Source: Drosophila persimilis
Lineage: Eukaryota; Arthropoda; Insecta; Diptera; Drosophilidae
Reading direction: 5' to 3'
Length of the DNA: 64,000 bases
Assembly (NCBI RefSeq): GCF_003286085.1
Contig: NW_020825430.1
Location: 62,001 to 126,000, forward strand
Shown here: positions 32,352 through 41,542 of the stretch, in pieces
How the letters are laid out: the number at the start of each line of letters is the position of its first letter
Position numbering within the stretch: the stretch's first letter is position 1
Program-made: the position numbers and the translations under genes
Notes under the pieces: generated by a model
Told to the model about the DNA's origin: nothing
The model's database searches: none
What the model saw: only the letters and a program-made list of their open reading frames with translations

Positions 32352-33009
32352 GGGGAAGCCATCGAGCAGAAAGCAGCAAGCAGTATCCAATCACACACTG
32401 ACAGAAGACAAACGTCCACACGCCCGACACTCCACTCCTCCCCTCAGAGATGTTTGCACATCCATTTGGGCATCTATTTTCGTTGATGCCAGAATCGTAA
32501 TGCACGGAATCGTCTCTCCGTTTTTGGCCGCAATGAAAATATATGCCGAAATATTCGAAATTCAAAGTCAAATTCAAACAAGAGTTTCCAGTCGATCAGA
32601 TATATCGTTTATGCATATTACGATCCGTTCCGTTTGGACGGGAGTCCAATTGCTCATCGTTCATCCCCGTGATTGCATTTATTATTATTTTTATTTCGCT
32701 GCATATTTGTTCTGCAATTTATTCAATAATAATCGGAGGAGGAGAGCATGCAGCAGCAGCAAAACATTTCCGCTGCAGCAGCGATTGTGGCAGCCGTGGG
32801 GCCTTTGTTGCCACCAATTGCAGGCCCCCGCATACGCACTTCGGAGGCACGGAATCCACCAGAAGCGGCAACAAATGAATCATTAAATATTCACTGTACT
32901 CTTATTGATTCAGTGATCAGTGATCAAAACAACACAACAAAAGCGTCATCATCCACGATCCACGACCCATTATACCTGATCCAGAATCCGTAGAAGTATC
33001 CATTTTCAG
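32352..33009 (+). other. Duplicated host sequence downstream of the gene, right copy
   Basis: Mirror of 17062-17719. A frame from ATG 32748 (MQQQQNISAAAAIV) stays open for 81 codons and could be an exon, but I find no good donor site. It ends in an intron-like stretch leading to CCATTTTCAG at 33000-33009. Confidence 0.45.
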
Positions 33010-33226
33010 GGCTCTTTTGGGCGCTGGTTGGGGATACGCCTCCGATTTCAATCCCTTGCCACACGGGCAACCCGAGCAAGCCCCGATATGTAAACAGGGT
33101 CAAGACTACCTGTGCGAAGGGGGCCAAGGGAGGCGTCGGCATAAGACTCGGCCCGGAAGTGGACATACTCGTGTGCAGCCCTTTCGCCCGGTTATTGATA
33201 TTCCCATTTGTGATTACAGTCTGTAG
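33010..33226 (+). other. Host terminal-exon-like frame, right copy (open)
   Basis: Follows a good 3' splice site (CCATTTTCAG) and stays open for 72 codons to TAG at 33224. The peptide is rich in Gly, Pro, Gln and Arg with three Cys (APICKQGQDYLCEGG, then GRRRHKTRPGSG, ending DIPICDYSL). It resembles the tail of a small secreted or cuticle-like protein more than a transposon protein, but no family is recognised. The left copy has a 1-base deletion. No matching upstream exon is identified. Confidence 0.4.
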
Positions 33227-33235
33227 CGCCCCAGC

Positions 33236-33452
33236 AGCTCTTATAGTCTTTGAGCATTAGGCGCTGAAGAGGACGGACAGACGGACGGACGGATGGACGG
33301 ACGGACAGACGGACAGACAGACAGGGCTCAATCGACTCGGCTATTGATGCTGATCAAGAATATATATACTTTATGGCGTCGGAAACGATTCCTTCTGGAC
33401 GTTACACACATCCACTTTTACCACAAATCTAATATACCCCAATACTCATTTT
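33236..33452 (-). mobile_element. DINE-1 5' fragment at the outer edge of the right arm
   Basis: Mirror of 16620-16836, including the GACGGACGGACG microsatellite. Confidence 0.8.
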
Positions 33453-33472
33453 GCAAACAGATGCAAAAAAAA

Positions 33473-33690
33473 ACAAAACGGAGAAAATCCCTACTGCAGT
33501 CATCGACTGCGATACAACCTCTGGCGCTTACGTATAATTTCGTATAAAATATGTTCTATGTAAATAATCAACCAATTTCTTTTCGGTTTTAGTTGCCGAT
33601 CGTGTTCTGACATGATAATTATAGTACGAGAACAAAGAATACAATAAGTATAGACAATGGAAGAGATTACTTGGAAGAGTATAATTTGTA
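33473..33690. other. Spacer S, second copy
   Basis: Same as 15262-15476 in the same orientation, although the adjoining 3.2-kb arm is inverted relative to the left side. It is followed by 20 bases of DINE-1 head (TATACCCGATACTCAAAATG, about 33691-33710) and a T run. Confidence 0.65.
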
Positions 33691-33722
33691 TACCCGATAC
33701 TCAAAATGTTTTTTTTTGTTAA

Positions 33723-34194
33723 TTGTTTTCTTGATGCTGGCTATAATAATAATACGTTCCAATTCAGATTCCGTAGTCTAAAAGATATCGTCATTCTCTA
33801 CGATTCTGCGTTTTTGGTTTTCTCGTATCTTTAAAATTGTGGATGCCACAGATTTTCGCCCTTTGTGGGGGCGGAAGTGGGCGGGGCAAAGTTTTGAAAT
33901 ATTTTTGTAGCAGTGACATATCACAGAAGTCTGGATCCAAAACATCGTTGCTCTGGCTCTTATAGTCTTTGAGCATTAGGCGCTGAAGGGGACGGACAGA
34001 CGGACGGACGGACAGACGGACAGACGGACGGACGGACAGACGGACAGATGGACAGACAGACATGACTCAATCGACTCGGCTATTGATGCTGATATACTTT
34101 ATGGGGTCGGAAACGAATCCTTCTGGACGTTACACACATCCACTTTTACCACAAATCTAATATACCCCAATACTCATTTTGAGTATCGGGTATA
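33723..34194 (-). mobile_element. DINE-1 5' half
   Basis: Runs on the minus strand from the head (34194, GAGTATCGGGTATA) past the microsatellite (about 33990-34060) to the TTGATGCTGGC block at 33723. Confidence 0.82.
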
Positions 34195-34675
34195 AAAACA
34201 GGGTCATACCTTGCATCAGAGGAACAGCGGGGCATCGCTAGAAATGATCGGTAAAGCTTGAATGAAGGCGGCGGAAGGCGTGAAAGCGGGAGGAAAACTT
34301 ACCCGAAGCATCCAGAGGGCCGGCGGAAGGCATGCGCGCCAGCGAAGGGCAGTAGGGAAAACCAGACGCGCACAAGAAAAACAAAGAAAACACCCGGCAT
34401 CGCGAGAAAATAGTACGTTTCCAGTCCATTGAGGAATTCGCGATCCGGAAGTAGAATACGCACGCTGCGACATATCGAGTAGATCACAAAAACGACCTTA
34501 CGCTTTATCGAGTGGAGCGTAAGGGCAACGCTGTGTCATATCGAGTAGGTCAGAATAGCGACCATACCCTATATCGGGCGGGGCAAAAGAAGCAAAAGAA
34601 GCACCCGGGTCGAGAACAAAGCAAACCTGGGACGCGGAAAACCGGGGTTTTCCGCCAATAAAAGAAGGGGGGAAG
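34195..34675. other. 3' internal end of an LTR element, unassigned
   Basis: No intact gene. It has a twice-repeated CATATCGAGTAG(G)T motif (about 34472 and 34538), and its last bases AAGAAGGGGGGAAG form a polypurine tract next to the LTR-like start at 34676. Confidence 0.4.
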
Positions 34676-35546
34676 TGTGAGGAAAGGTATTCCCACAAGT
34701 AGGGGGCAGTAATAGGGTTAAGCGCTAACGGCCGTTATCCGGGGATATCCGGAGGCGGCGAATTCCCGAGGAGAGCTCTCCCGGGGAACCAAGATGAGAG
34801 GGGAGGACCCCTGGAGAGAGAGCAGCGGGATGACGGGATCGGGCCGGCAGTGGCCCAGCGCATGACCAAATATGGTCATGAGATCACGCCACCAGCCAGG
34901 TCCCGTTGGAAAGCGACAAGGGAATGAAGGAACGCCGATGGAAAAATACGGGCACCGCATGGCGGAAAGTGCCGTTAGCGCCAGGCGGCATCGTCGGCGC
35001 CGACGCAGAAGCGAGCCTATAAGAGGAGGGCCGCGACCAGGAACGGGGATAGTCAGCAAACGGAGCAAGCAAGAGTGAAGTGAATAGTGAGCCACAAGAG
35101 TGAGCCCAAGCGAAGGGAAAAGAACTTTAGAAAGCGAACGCGTTGTGTGAGGATTGAGAGGCGGACTCGAGCGTGCAGCCAAGAGCGAAAGACCCCAATC
35201 CCTTGAACCAACGGTGCCACGCTTGAAGCGCATCCCACCAGGAGTGAGGCACCCTCGGGCCGAAAAGCCAAGTGAGTCGAGTGAGAGCGAACGCGTCAGG
35301 CGCCTGACTGAGAGGCGGATTTGGGCCACGTGCCAAGAATCGCTAGCCCCAGTCAGTAGAGCCGGCGGTGCCACGCTTGGCGACGCCGTGGGGGGCCCAG
35401 GGAGCGACACGCTCATCGAACCACAGAGGAGAACCAAGAGGAGAACCAGCACCGGAGTCGGAATAGCGTAGGATAGACTTAAGATACCAATACAGCATAT
35501 TAGCATACCAGTACAAGACCCAACCCGTGCCTTCTTACTTGTTTGT
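34676..35546 (+). repeat. LTR-like sequence, Ty3/gypsy type
   Basis: Begins TGTGAGGAAAGG after a polypurine tract. A TATAAG box is at about 35018 (GAGCCTATAAGAGGAGG) and a long GC-rich transcribed-type region follows. The right end is uncertain because DINE-1 begins at 35547. It is not the same LTR as at 12899, though both start TGTGA after a purine tract. Confidence 0.45.
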
Positions 35547-35640
35547 AGCGGCGTCTGCCGGAGGAGAGCCATACTGACTTAGTATCGGGTATAACTGTAG
35601 AGTTGCGGTGTCCGCAGCAACTCACAACGTTCCCCCTCGT
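35547..35640 (+). mobile_element. DINE-1 3' terminal fragment
   Basis: Runs from AGCGGCGTCTGCCGG to TTCCCCCTCGT. Confidence 0.8.
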
Positions 35641-36171
35641 TTTATTTTGGAAATATACAAAACAAAACTTTATAATATATCGTCGAATTATTTATGTCGG
35701 GTCAAGCAGCTTAAATATTTTAAATTATTGCCAGTGGTGCGGCCCAAAGGAAATGCATTTTGGTTTTGTCGTTTCCAATGCCCCCACTGCAAAGATCATT
35801 TGCTACCGCATATGCGCATGCAGCGGAATTCTTTCGTCTCCTTATGTCGCAATCTCTCGGACTCGGCTTAACAGCGTCCCCGAGCAGCTCTAACGCTCTC
35901 GGGCTATCATACGCTCTCGCTCGCGTCTAAGCTTGCTGCATAGGGCCCGGCAGATTGGCCCTTCAGCCCTTGCATGGGCAGTTTTGAGCTAATCGTCGCA
36001 GCTATTAGATTAACATCCTCGCATCAATCGTTCGCCCAATCATTGCCATATGTACATACGCGATAAGTAGGTTTACATATGCAAATAAATTGTGAATTAT
36101 AACAGCCTCTCGACTTTCATTAACTTCAAATTGCAACAGTTATTAAAAACGCCTAATAGCTTAACATTTGG
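35641..36171 (+). repeat. BEL/Pao-type LTR remnant
   Basis: About 530 bases ending GCCTAATAGCTTAACA followed by TTTGGTGA, which looks like an LTR end with a BEL-type primer site start. There is no ORF of note. It is joined directly to gypsy env sequence at the shared TGATCTGCTGG. Confidence 0.45.
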
Positions 36172-36950
36172 TGATCTGCTGGACATTGCAACCGTTAAAA
36201 TAATTCGAAATGCAGATTTAATAATCATTTACATAAAATATCCTCAAATTAAAGATATTTGCAAGTTTTACCATGCAAGAGCCATCTCACAAAATGATGG
36301 AATGTTAGTTATAAGTGAAAAAGTTTGTGAATGTAAGGAGAAATACTATTTAATGAATAATTTTAAAAGTGAAACTTTTAACAATTATGCACAAATAAAT
36401 TTAAAGAGTACCTGTTTCACCAATTTACTTAATGGCTTTAAAGCCAACTGCACTAAAAAAAAGGGAAAAAAACAAAGAAATAGACATCATTCAGGATGGT
36501 GCCATATTAGTTTCAGGCAAAAATATCGTAGACAATACTACTTTGTTAGGATCGTATCTCCTTATATTCAACAACACAATTGTAATAAATAATATAACCC
36601 ACATAAATGATAAGGGTAAAATTCTAAGATATATATCGCATCATAGATATAGCGATTTTGAATTAGTTGATTATATACAATCGAATGATAAGCAATTTTC
36701 TTTTGATAATGTTAATATTTTAAATCCCCTTATAACATTAGGTAATACGGCCTTACCATTAACAACATTATTTTTAATAATTTTGATATTGTTAATGTTA
36801 TTCTACTTCGGCTATAAATTAACCAAATTTGTACTTATTAAATCAATAAGAATACCGTCAGAAGAAATAGTGGAAAGCAACATTCAAATACTGTCAGAAG
36901 AAATTAGAGCTCTATCAGAACTTCAAAATGTATCGGGACGAAACATTTAA
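36172..36950 (+). pseudogene. env: Env C-terminal part of the array family, leftmost partial copy
   Basis: Begins at TGATCTGCTGGACATTGC inside env. An extra A in the run near 36456 shifts the frame relative to the full array units, so the membrane-span part is in a second frame (36432-36950). It is followed by a polypurine tract and an LTR. Confidence 0.85.
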
Positions 36951-36960
36951 GAATGGGGGG

Positions 36961-37491
36961 AGTTAACGTACCCAATTCCATTGAGCTCTTATACGAGTTG
37001 TAAACAATCTTTGGCTTTCCAAAACGAAAACAATCTCAATCTTGGGCCTCCGCCTAATTGATTTCTAAGATGTACAATCTCAAGCGCCCCCGCCGCAATC
37101 CCATTCTTTGACACTCGCCTAAATGGAAAACCAATGTTTGCCCACACCCGGCTTCTCATAAACAATCTCACTCCCGGCTTTCTGCAGATCCTGCACTTTA
37201 GGCCTTTTACAGTTCTCTCTTTGGATGACGAAATCTAATACTCGGGATGGCGAAATCAATTGAAATGTTTATAGAAAAACGATTCCCGAAAGGGATCAAC
37301 TAGGCAAAGATCAGAAAGTTCAAATCAGTCTTGATCCAGCAGCGACACCGCAAAGTCTAGCTAAATATTAAGATCGCGCAATCCCTTGCCCGGAATTCCT
37401 TTGTGACCCTCTACTTAAATCTATATCAGTGAAGTTCGAAGTAAAATAAAAACTTTTTAAAAACACAATCCGCTACCGCAGTTGTTTAATT
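36961..37491 (+). repeat. LTR of the partial array copy
   Basis: 531 bp, AGTTAAC...TTTAATT. The next bases are TGCA, the preferred target of this family. Confidence 0.9.
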
Positions 37492-37660
37492 TGCATATGT
37501 GCTGCAGCTAAATTGCCAAATTGACCGCGACGTGTGTGCAAATAATTAAACAAACAAAACTAAAAATCACCGCGTCGGTCGTGCAATACCCTGTCTGCAG
37601 CTATATACAAAAGGAGACACATATACCATCTACCCAAGAAGATCCAAGTGGAGCATTAGT
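37492..37660 (+). other. Flank-derived segment at the start of array unit 1
   Basis: Starts TGCATATGTGCTGCAGC and ends CAAGTGGAGCATTAGT. The first 165 bases are identical to 45256-45420, where the sequence continues into non-gypsy DNA, which shows it is downstream flank captured in the repeat unit. The same segment begins unit 2 at 41374. Confidence 0.88.
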
Positions 37661-39394
37661 ACATTAATACAGCTGGATGATCCAGCAATTGGAGCATTTA
37701 ATAATTTAAAGGACAGTTTAATAGCACATATTGAATTAGTACAACCAGATTACAATAAAAAATTCACATTAACCACAGATGCATCGGACATAGCAATAGG
37801 TGCAGTTTTGTCGCAAGATGGGAATCCCATAACATTTATTTCTAAAACTTTAAGTAAAACCGAGCAATTATATGCTACTAATAAAAAAGAATTATTAGCT
37901 ATTGTATGGGCATTAAAAAATTTGCGAAATTATTTATACGGAGTGAGTGGAATTGAAATACATACAGATCACCAACCTTTGTCCTTTGCAATGTCGCAAA
38001 AAAATCCAAATGTTGAAATGAAACGTTGGTATTACTTCATAGAAAGTTTCACACCAAAAATCATTTATAAGCCAGGCTCAACTAACGTAGTAGCGGACGC
38101 GTTATCTCGGATTAAAATAAATCATATGACAGATAGTGATGTAGACCAGACAGAATCAGAATCAGACATAAATACTCAGCATTCAGCAGAGAGTAGTTTT
38201 GAAAACGTCATTCAAGAGACTAGCAAGCCTCTTAACCAATTTAAACAGCAGCTACTATTAGCGCAAGGGAGATTCACAGTTCATGAGTTAGTAAGAGTTT
38301 ATGAAAATACCCGACATATTATTGAATTTGATACGGTTGACAATCTGCTAATCATTTTAAAAGAATTTAATCAGCCTCACTTAACCACAGGAATACACTG
38401 CACTTTAGAAGATTTATACCTTATCCAAAATAAGCTAAAGGAAAACTTCATAAATAAATTTCTCTTCACGGGAAAGTTCCTCCAAGATGTAGTAAATTCA
38501 GAAGATAAAGCTATAATTATAGAAGAAACACATTGCAGAGCCCATAGAGGACTAGACGAAAATTACAAACAAATAACTAAGCTGTATTATTGGCCAAACC
38601 TGCACAAAAAATTAAAAGAATATATAAAAAATTGTGAGATCTGTAACAAAAACAAATATCACAGACACCCTGTGAAAATTCCAATTGGGGAAGCTCCCAT
38701 TCCAGCAAAAGAAGGAGATCAATTACACTTAGACATATACTATGCCAAAAACCTAACATTCATAACTTGTATAGATTCTTATTCTAAATACTTGGTGGTC
38801 AAGGAAATTCAAAGTAAATTAAACATTGAAAATAAGGTAATGGAAATTTTGCAACACTTTCCGTTAGCAACATCATTAATGACTGACAACGAACCAAGCT
38901 TTACTTCAGCACAATTTAGATCATTCATACAAAGAAGTAACTTAACTATTTATTATGCTGATCCCAGACACAGCACCTCAAATGGTCAGGTAGAAAGGGT
39001 ACATTCCACACTAACAGAAATAGCGCGGTGCATCAAGGATGAACTAAATCTAACAGATTATTCAGAAATAATAATAAGGGCGGCACTGAAATATAACCTG
39101 ACGATACATTCAACGACCAATCAAATGCCATATGACATATTGTATAACAAAATAGAACACAAACATAATCCAATATTACTTAAGGAAGCTCAGACCAAAA
39201 TGCTTAAGCTACATAACAAAGATAGAAGAGAAAAAGATTATAAAATAGGAGAAGTAGTTTATGAAAAGAAATTCGGGGAAAGAAATAAACTTCAATCCCG
39301 ATACAAAAAGCAGGTAGTTAAGGAAAATCGACCGAATAAAATTATAATCAACAATAGAAACAGAATTATACATAAAGATAACATCAAATATTAA
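37661..39394 (+). CDS. pol: RNase H-integrase frame, array unit 1
   Basis: A continuous open frame of more than 570 codons that lacks the RT and any authentic start. RNase H has TLTTDASDIAIGAVLSQDG, then KELLAIVWALKNL and IHTDHQPLSF, so its catalytic acidic residues are present. An acidic linker follows, then integrase with HHCC (HCRAH...CEICNKN) and catalytic residues in HLDIYYAK, MTDNEPSF and NGQVERVH, and a Lys/Arg/Asn-rich C-terminal tail ending at TAA 39392. Unlike elements A and C this part is undamaged. With no promoter or ATG of its own, translation is doubtful. Confidence 0.88.
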   Translation, partial: TLIQLDDPAIGAFNNLKDSLIAHIELVQPDYNKKFTLTTDASDIAIGAVLSQDGNPITFISKTLSKTEQLYATNKKELLAIVWALKNLRNYLYGVSGIEIHTDHQPLSFAMSQKNPNVEMKRWYYFIESFTPKIIYKPGSTNVVADALSRIKINHMTDSDVDQTESESDINTQHSAESSFENVIQETSKPLNQFKQQLLLAQGRFTVHELVRVYENTRHIIEFDTVDNLLIILKEFNQPHLTTGIHCTLEDLYLIQNKLKENFINKFLFTGKFLQDVVNSEDKAIIIEETHCRAHRGLDENYKQITKLYYWPNLHKKLKEYIKNCEICNKNKYHRHPVKIPIGEAPIPAKEGDQLHLDIYYAKNLTFITCIDSYSKYLVVKEIQSKLNIENKVMEILQHFPLATSLMTDNEPSFTSAQFRSFIQRSNLTIYYADPRHSTSNGQVERVHSTLTEIARCIKDELNLTDYSEIIIRAALKYNLTIHSTTNQMPYDILYNKIEHKHNPILLKEAQTKMLKLHNKDRREKDYKIGEVVYEKKFGERNKLQSRYKKQVVKENRPNKIIINNRNRIIHKDNIKY

Positions 39395-39410
39395 ATATTT
39401 TTTCCAGAAA

Positions 39411-40832
39411 ATGTATGCGAATATACTAATACTGACTTTTGTTATATTGACGACTTCGGAAGTAATTGACTATACGCATAGTGACTATCTATTGCTCAAA
39501 GACGACAGAGACGTTTACACTTATGAAACATACGCTGAACTTTTCCATATTACTAATTTGAGTTTTTATAGAGAGATAATTGATAAAGAATCCAAATATG
39601 TCAACAAATCAATTAATTCAGACGATGAGTGGGAAATATCAATGGACTTAAGTCTATTAAAATTAATGATTTCAGAATTAGTTCCAAAACGGAATGAAAG
39701 GGGGATAAATGAATTAGGTACCATTTGGAAATGGATAGCAGGCAGCCCTGATCATGACGACTTTTTGAAAATACAAAATAAAGTAAATGAATTAACTGAA
39801 AATAATAATAAACAATTTGTAATAAATTCCAAATTTTTCAAAGAAATTGAACTGCTATTAAATTCATTAAAAAATGTCATCTTCAATGAAGAAACGATAC
39901 TGAGAAAGCATCGTTTAAAATTAATAACTTTTGACCTACTAAATTTAGTTGATACCATAACCCTCTTAAAAGTAAACATTTTCAATACAAAAATTTTAAA
40001 TAAAAACGAAATAGAGGACATTTATAAGCATGAAAAACATAATGTTGAACTGTCTGATCTGCTGGACATTGCAACGGTTAAAATAATTCGAAATGCAGAT
40101 TTAATAATCATTTACATAAAATATCCTCAAATTAAAGATATTTGCAAGTTTTACCATGCAAGAGCCATCTCACAAAATGATGGAATGTTAGTTATAAGTG
40201 AAAAAGTTTGTGAATGTAAGGAGAAATACTATTTAATGAATAATTTTAAAAGTGAAACTTTTAACAATTATGCACAAATAAATTTAAAGAGTACCTGTTT
40301 CACCAATTTACTTAATGGCTTTAAAGCCAACTGCACTAAAAAAAGGGAAAAAAACAAAGAAATAGACATCATTCAGGATGGTGCCATATTAGTTTCAGGC
40401 AAAAATATCGTAGACAATACTACTTTGTTAGGATCGTATCTCCTTATATTCAACAACACAATTGTAATAAATAATATAACCCACATAAATGATAAGGGTA
40501 AAATTCTAAGATATATATCGCATCATAGATATAGCGATTTTGAATTAGTTGATTATATACAATCGAATGATAAGCAATTTTCTTTTGATAATGTTAATAT
40601 TTTAAATCCCCTTATAACATTAGGTAATACGGCCTTACCATTAACAACATTATTTTTAATCATTTTGATATTGTTAATGTTATTCTACTTCGGCTATAAA
40701 TTAACCAAATTTGTACTTATTAAATCAATAAGAATACCGTCAGAAGAAATAGTGGAAAGCAACATTCAAATACTGTCAGAAGAAATTAGAGCTCTATCAG
40801 AACTTCAAAATGTATCGGGACGAAACATTTAA
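39411..40832 (+). CDS. env: Env-like glycoprotein frame, array unit 1 (intact)
   Basis: 473 codons from ATG 39411, 16 bases after the pol stop. A hydrophobic signal-like segment covers residues about 3-16. A furin-type site RNER lies at 94-97, directly before a fusion-peptide-like Gly/Trp/Ile-rich stretch with AGSPDHDD. Helical surface regions and several Cys occur in the second half, and a strong membrane span at about 405-432 precedes a 40-residue tail. This is the layout of errantivirus Env, which is related to baculovirus F proteins. Env is normally made from a spliced RNA using a donor near gag that is absent from the array unit, so expression would need another route. Confidence 0.88.
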   Translation: MYANILILTFVILTTSEVIDYTHSDYLLLKDDRDVYTYETYAELFHITNLSFYREIIDKESKYVNKSINSDDEWEISMDLSLLKLMISELVPKRNERGINELGTIWKWIAGSPDHDDFLKIQNKVNELTENNNKQFVINSKFFKEIELLLNSLKNVIFNEETILRKHRLKLITFDLLNLVDTITLLKVNIFNTKILNKNEIEDIYKHEKHNVELSDLLDIATVKIIRNADLIIIYIKYPQIKDICKFYHARAISQNDGMLVISEKVCECKEKYYLMNNFKSETFNNYAQINLKSTCFTNLLNGFKANCTKKREKNKEIDIIQDGAILVSGKNIVDNTTLLGSYLLIFNNTIVINNITHINDKGKILRYISHHRYSDFELVDYIQSNDKQFSFDNVNILNPLITLGNTALPLTTLFLIILILLMLFYFGYKLTKFVLIKSIRIPSEEIVESNIQILSEEIRALSELQNVSGRNI

Positions 40833-40842
40833 GAATGGGGGG

Positions 40843-41373
40843 AGTTAACGTACCCAATTCCATTGAGCTCTTATACGAGTTGTAAACAATCTTTGGCTTT
40901 CCAAAACGAAAACAATTTCAATCTTGGGCCTCCGCCTAATTGATTTCTAAGATGTACAATCTCAAGCGCCCCCGCCGCAATCCCATTCTTTGACACTCGC
41001 CTAAATGGAAAACCAATGTTTGCCCACACCCGGCTTCTCATAAACAATCTCACTCCCGGCTTTCTGCAGATCCTGCACTTTAGGCCTTTTACAGTTCTCT
41101 CTTTGGATGACGAAATCTAATACTCGGGATGGCGAAATCAATTGAAATGTTTATAGAAAAACGATTCCCGAAAGGGATCAACTAGGCAAAGATCAGAAAG
41201 TTCAAATCAGTCTTGATCCAGCAGCGACACCGCAAAGTCTAGCTAAATATTAAGATCGCGCAATCCCTTGCCCGGAATTCCTTTGTGACCCTCTACTTAA
41301 ATCTATATCAGTGAAGTTCGAAGTAAAATAAAAACTTTTTAAAAACACAATCCGCTACCGCAGTTGTTTAATT
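40843..41373 (+). repeat. LTR of array unit 1
   Basis: 531 bp, preceded by AATGGGGGG. Identical, as far as I can see by eye, to the LTR of unit 2. Confidence 0.92.
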
Positions 41374-41542
41374 TGCATATGTGCTGCAGCTAAATTGCCA
41401 AATTGACCGCGACGTGTGTGCAAATAATTAAACAAACAAAACTAAAAATCACCGCGTCGGTCGTGCAATACCCTGTCTGCAGCTATATACAAAAGGAGAC
41501 ACATATACCATCTACCCAAGAAGATCCAAGTGGAGCATTAGT
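41374..41542 (+). other. Flank-derived segment at the start of array unit 2
   Basis: Same as 37492-37660. Confidence 0.88.

Larger units (their letters stand above)
30249..33472. repeat. Right arm of the 3.2-kb inverted duplication
   Basis: Mirror of 16600-19822. Beyond 33472 the sequence joins spacer S, whereas beyond 16600 the left arm joins a DINE-1 end; beyond 30249 it joins nrf-6-like exons, whereas beyond 19822 the left arm joins unrelated sequence. Confidence 0.93.

Noticed and set aside
31826..32401. Second sense-strand frame overlapping exon 2 of the host gene
   Set aside because: A GC-rich alternate frame with Arg/Gly/Ala bias that runs past the real stop; no conserved motif.
16600..33472. 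Assembly artefact as sole explanation of the inverted arms
   Set aside because: The arms carry real differences (1-base deletion, residue change) and different neighbours on all four sides, so a simple misjoin is less likely, though reads are needed to settle it.
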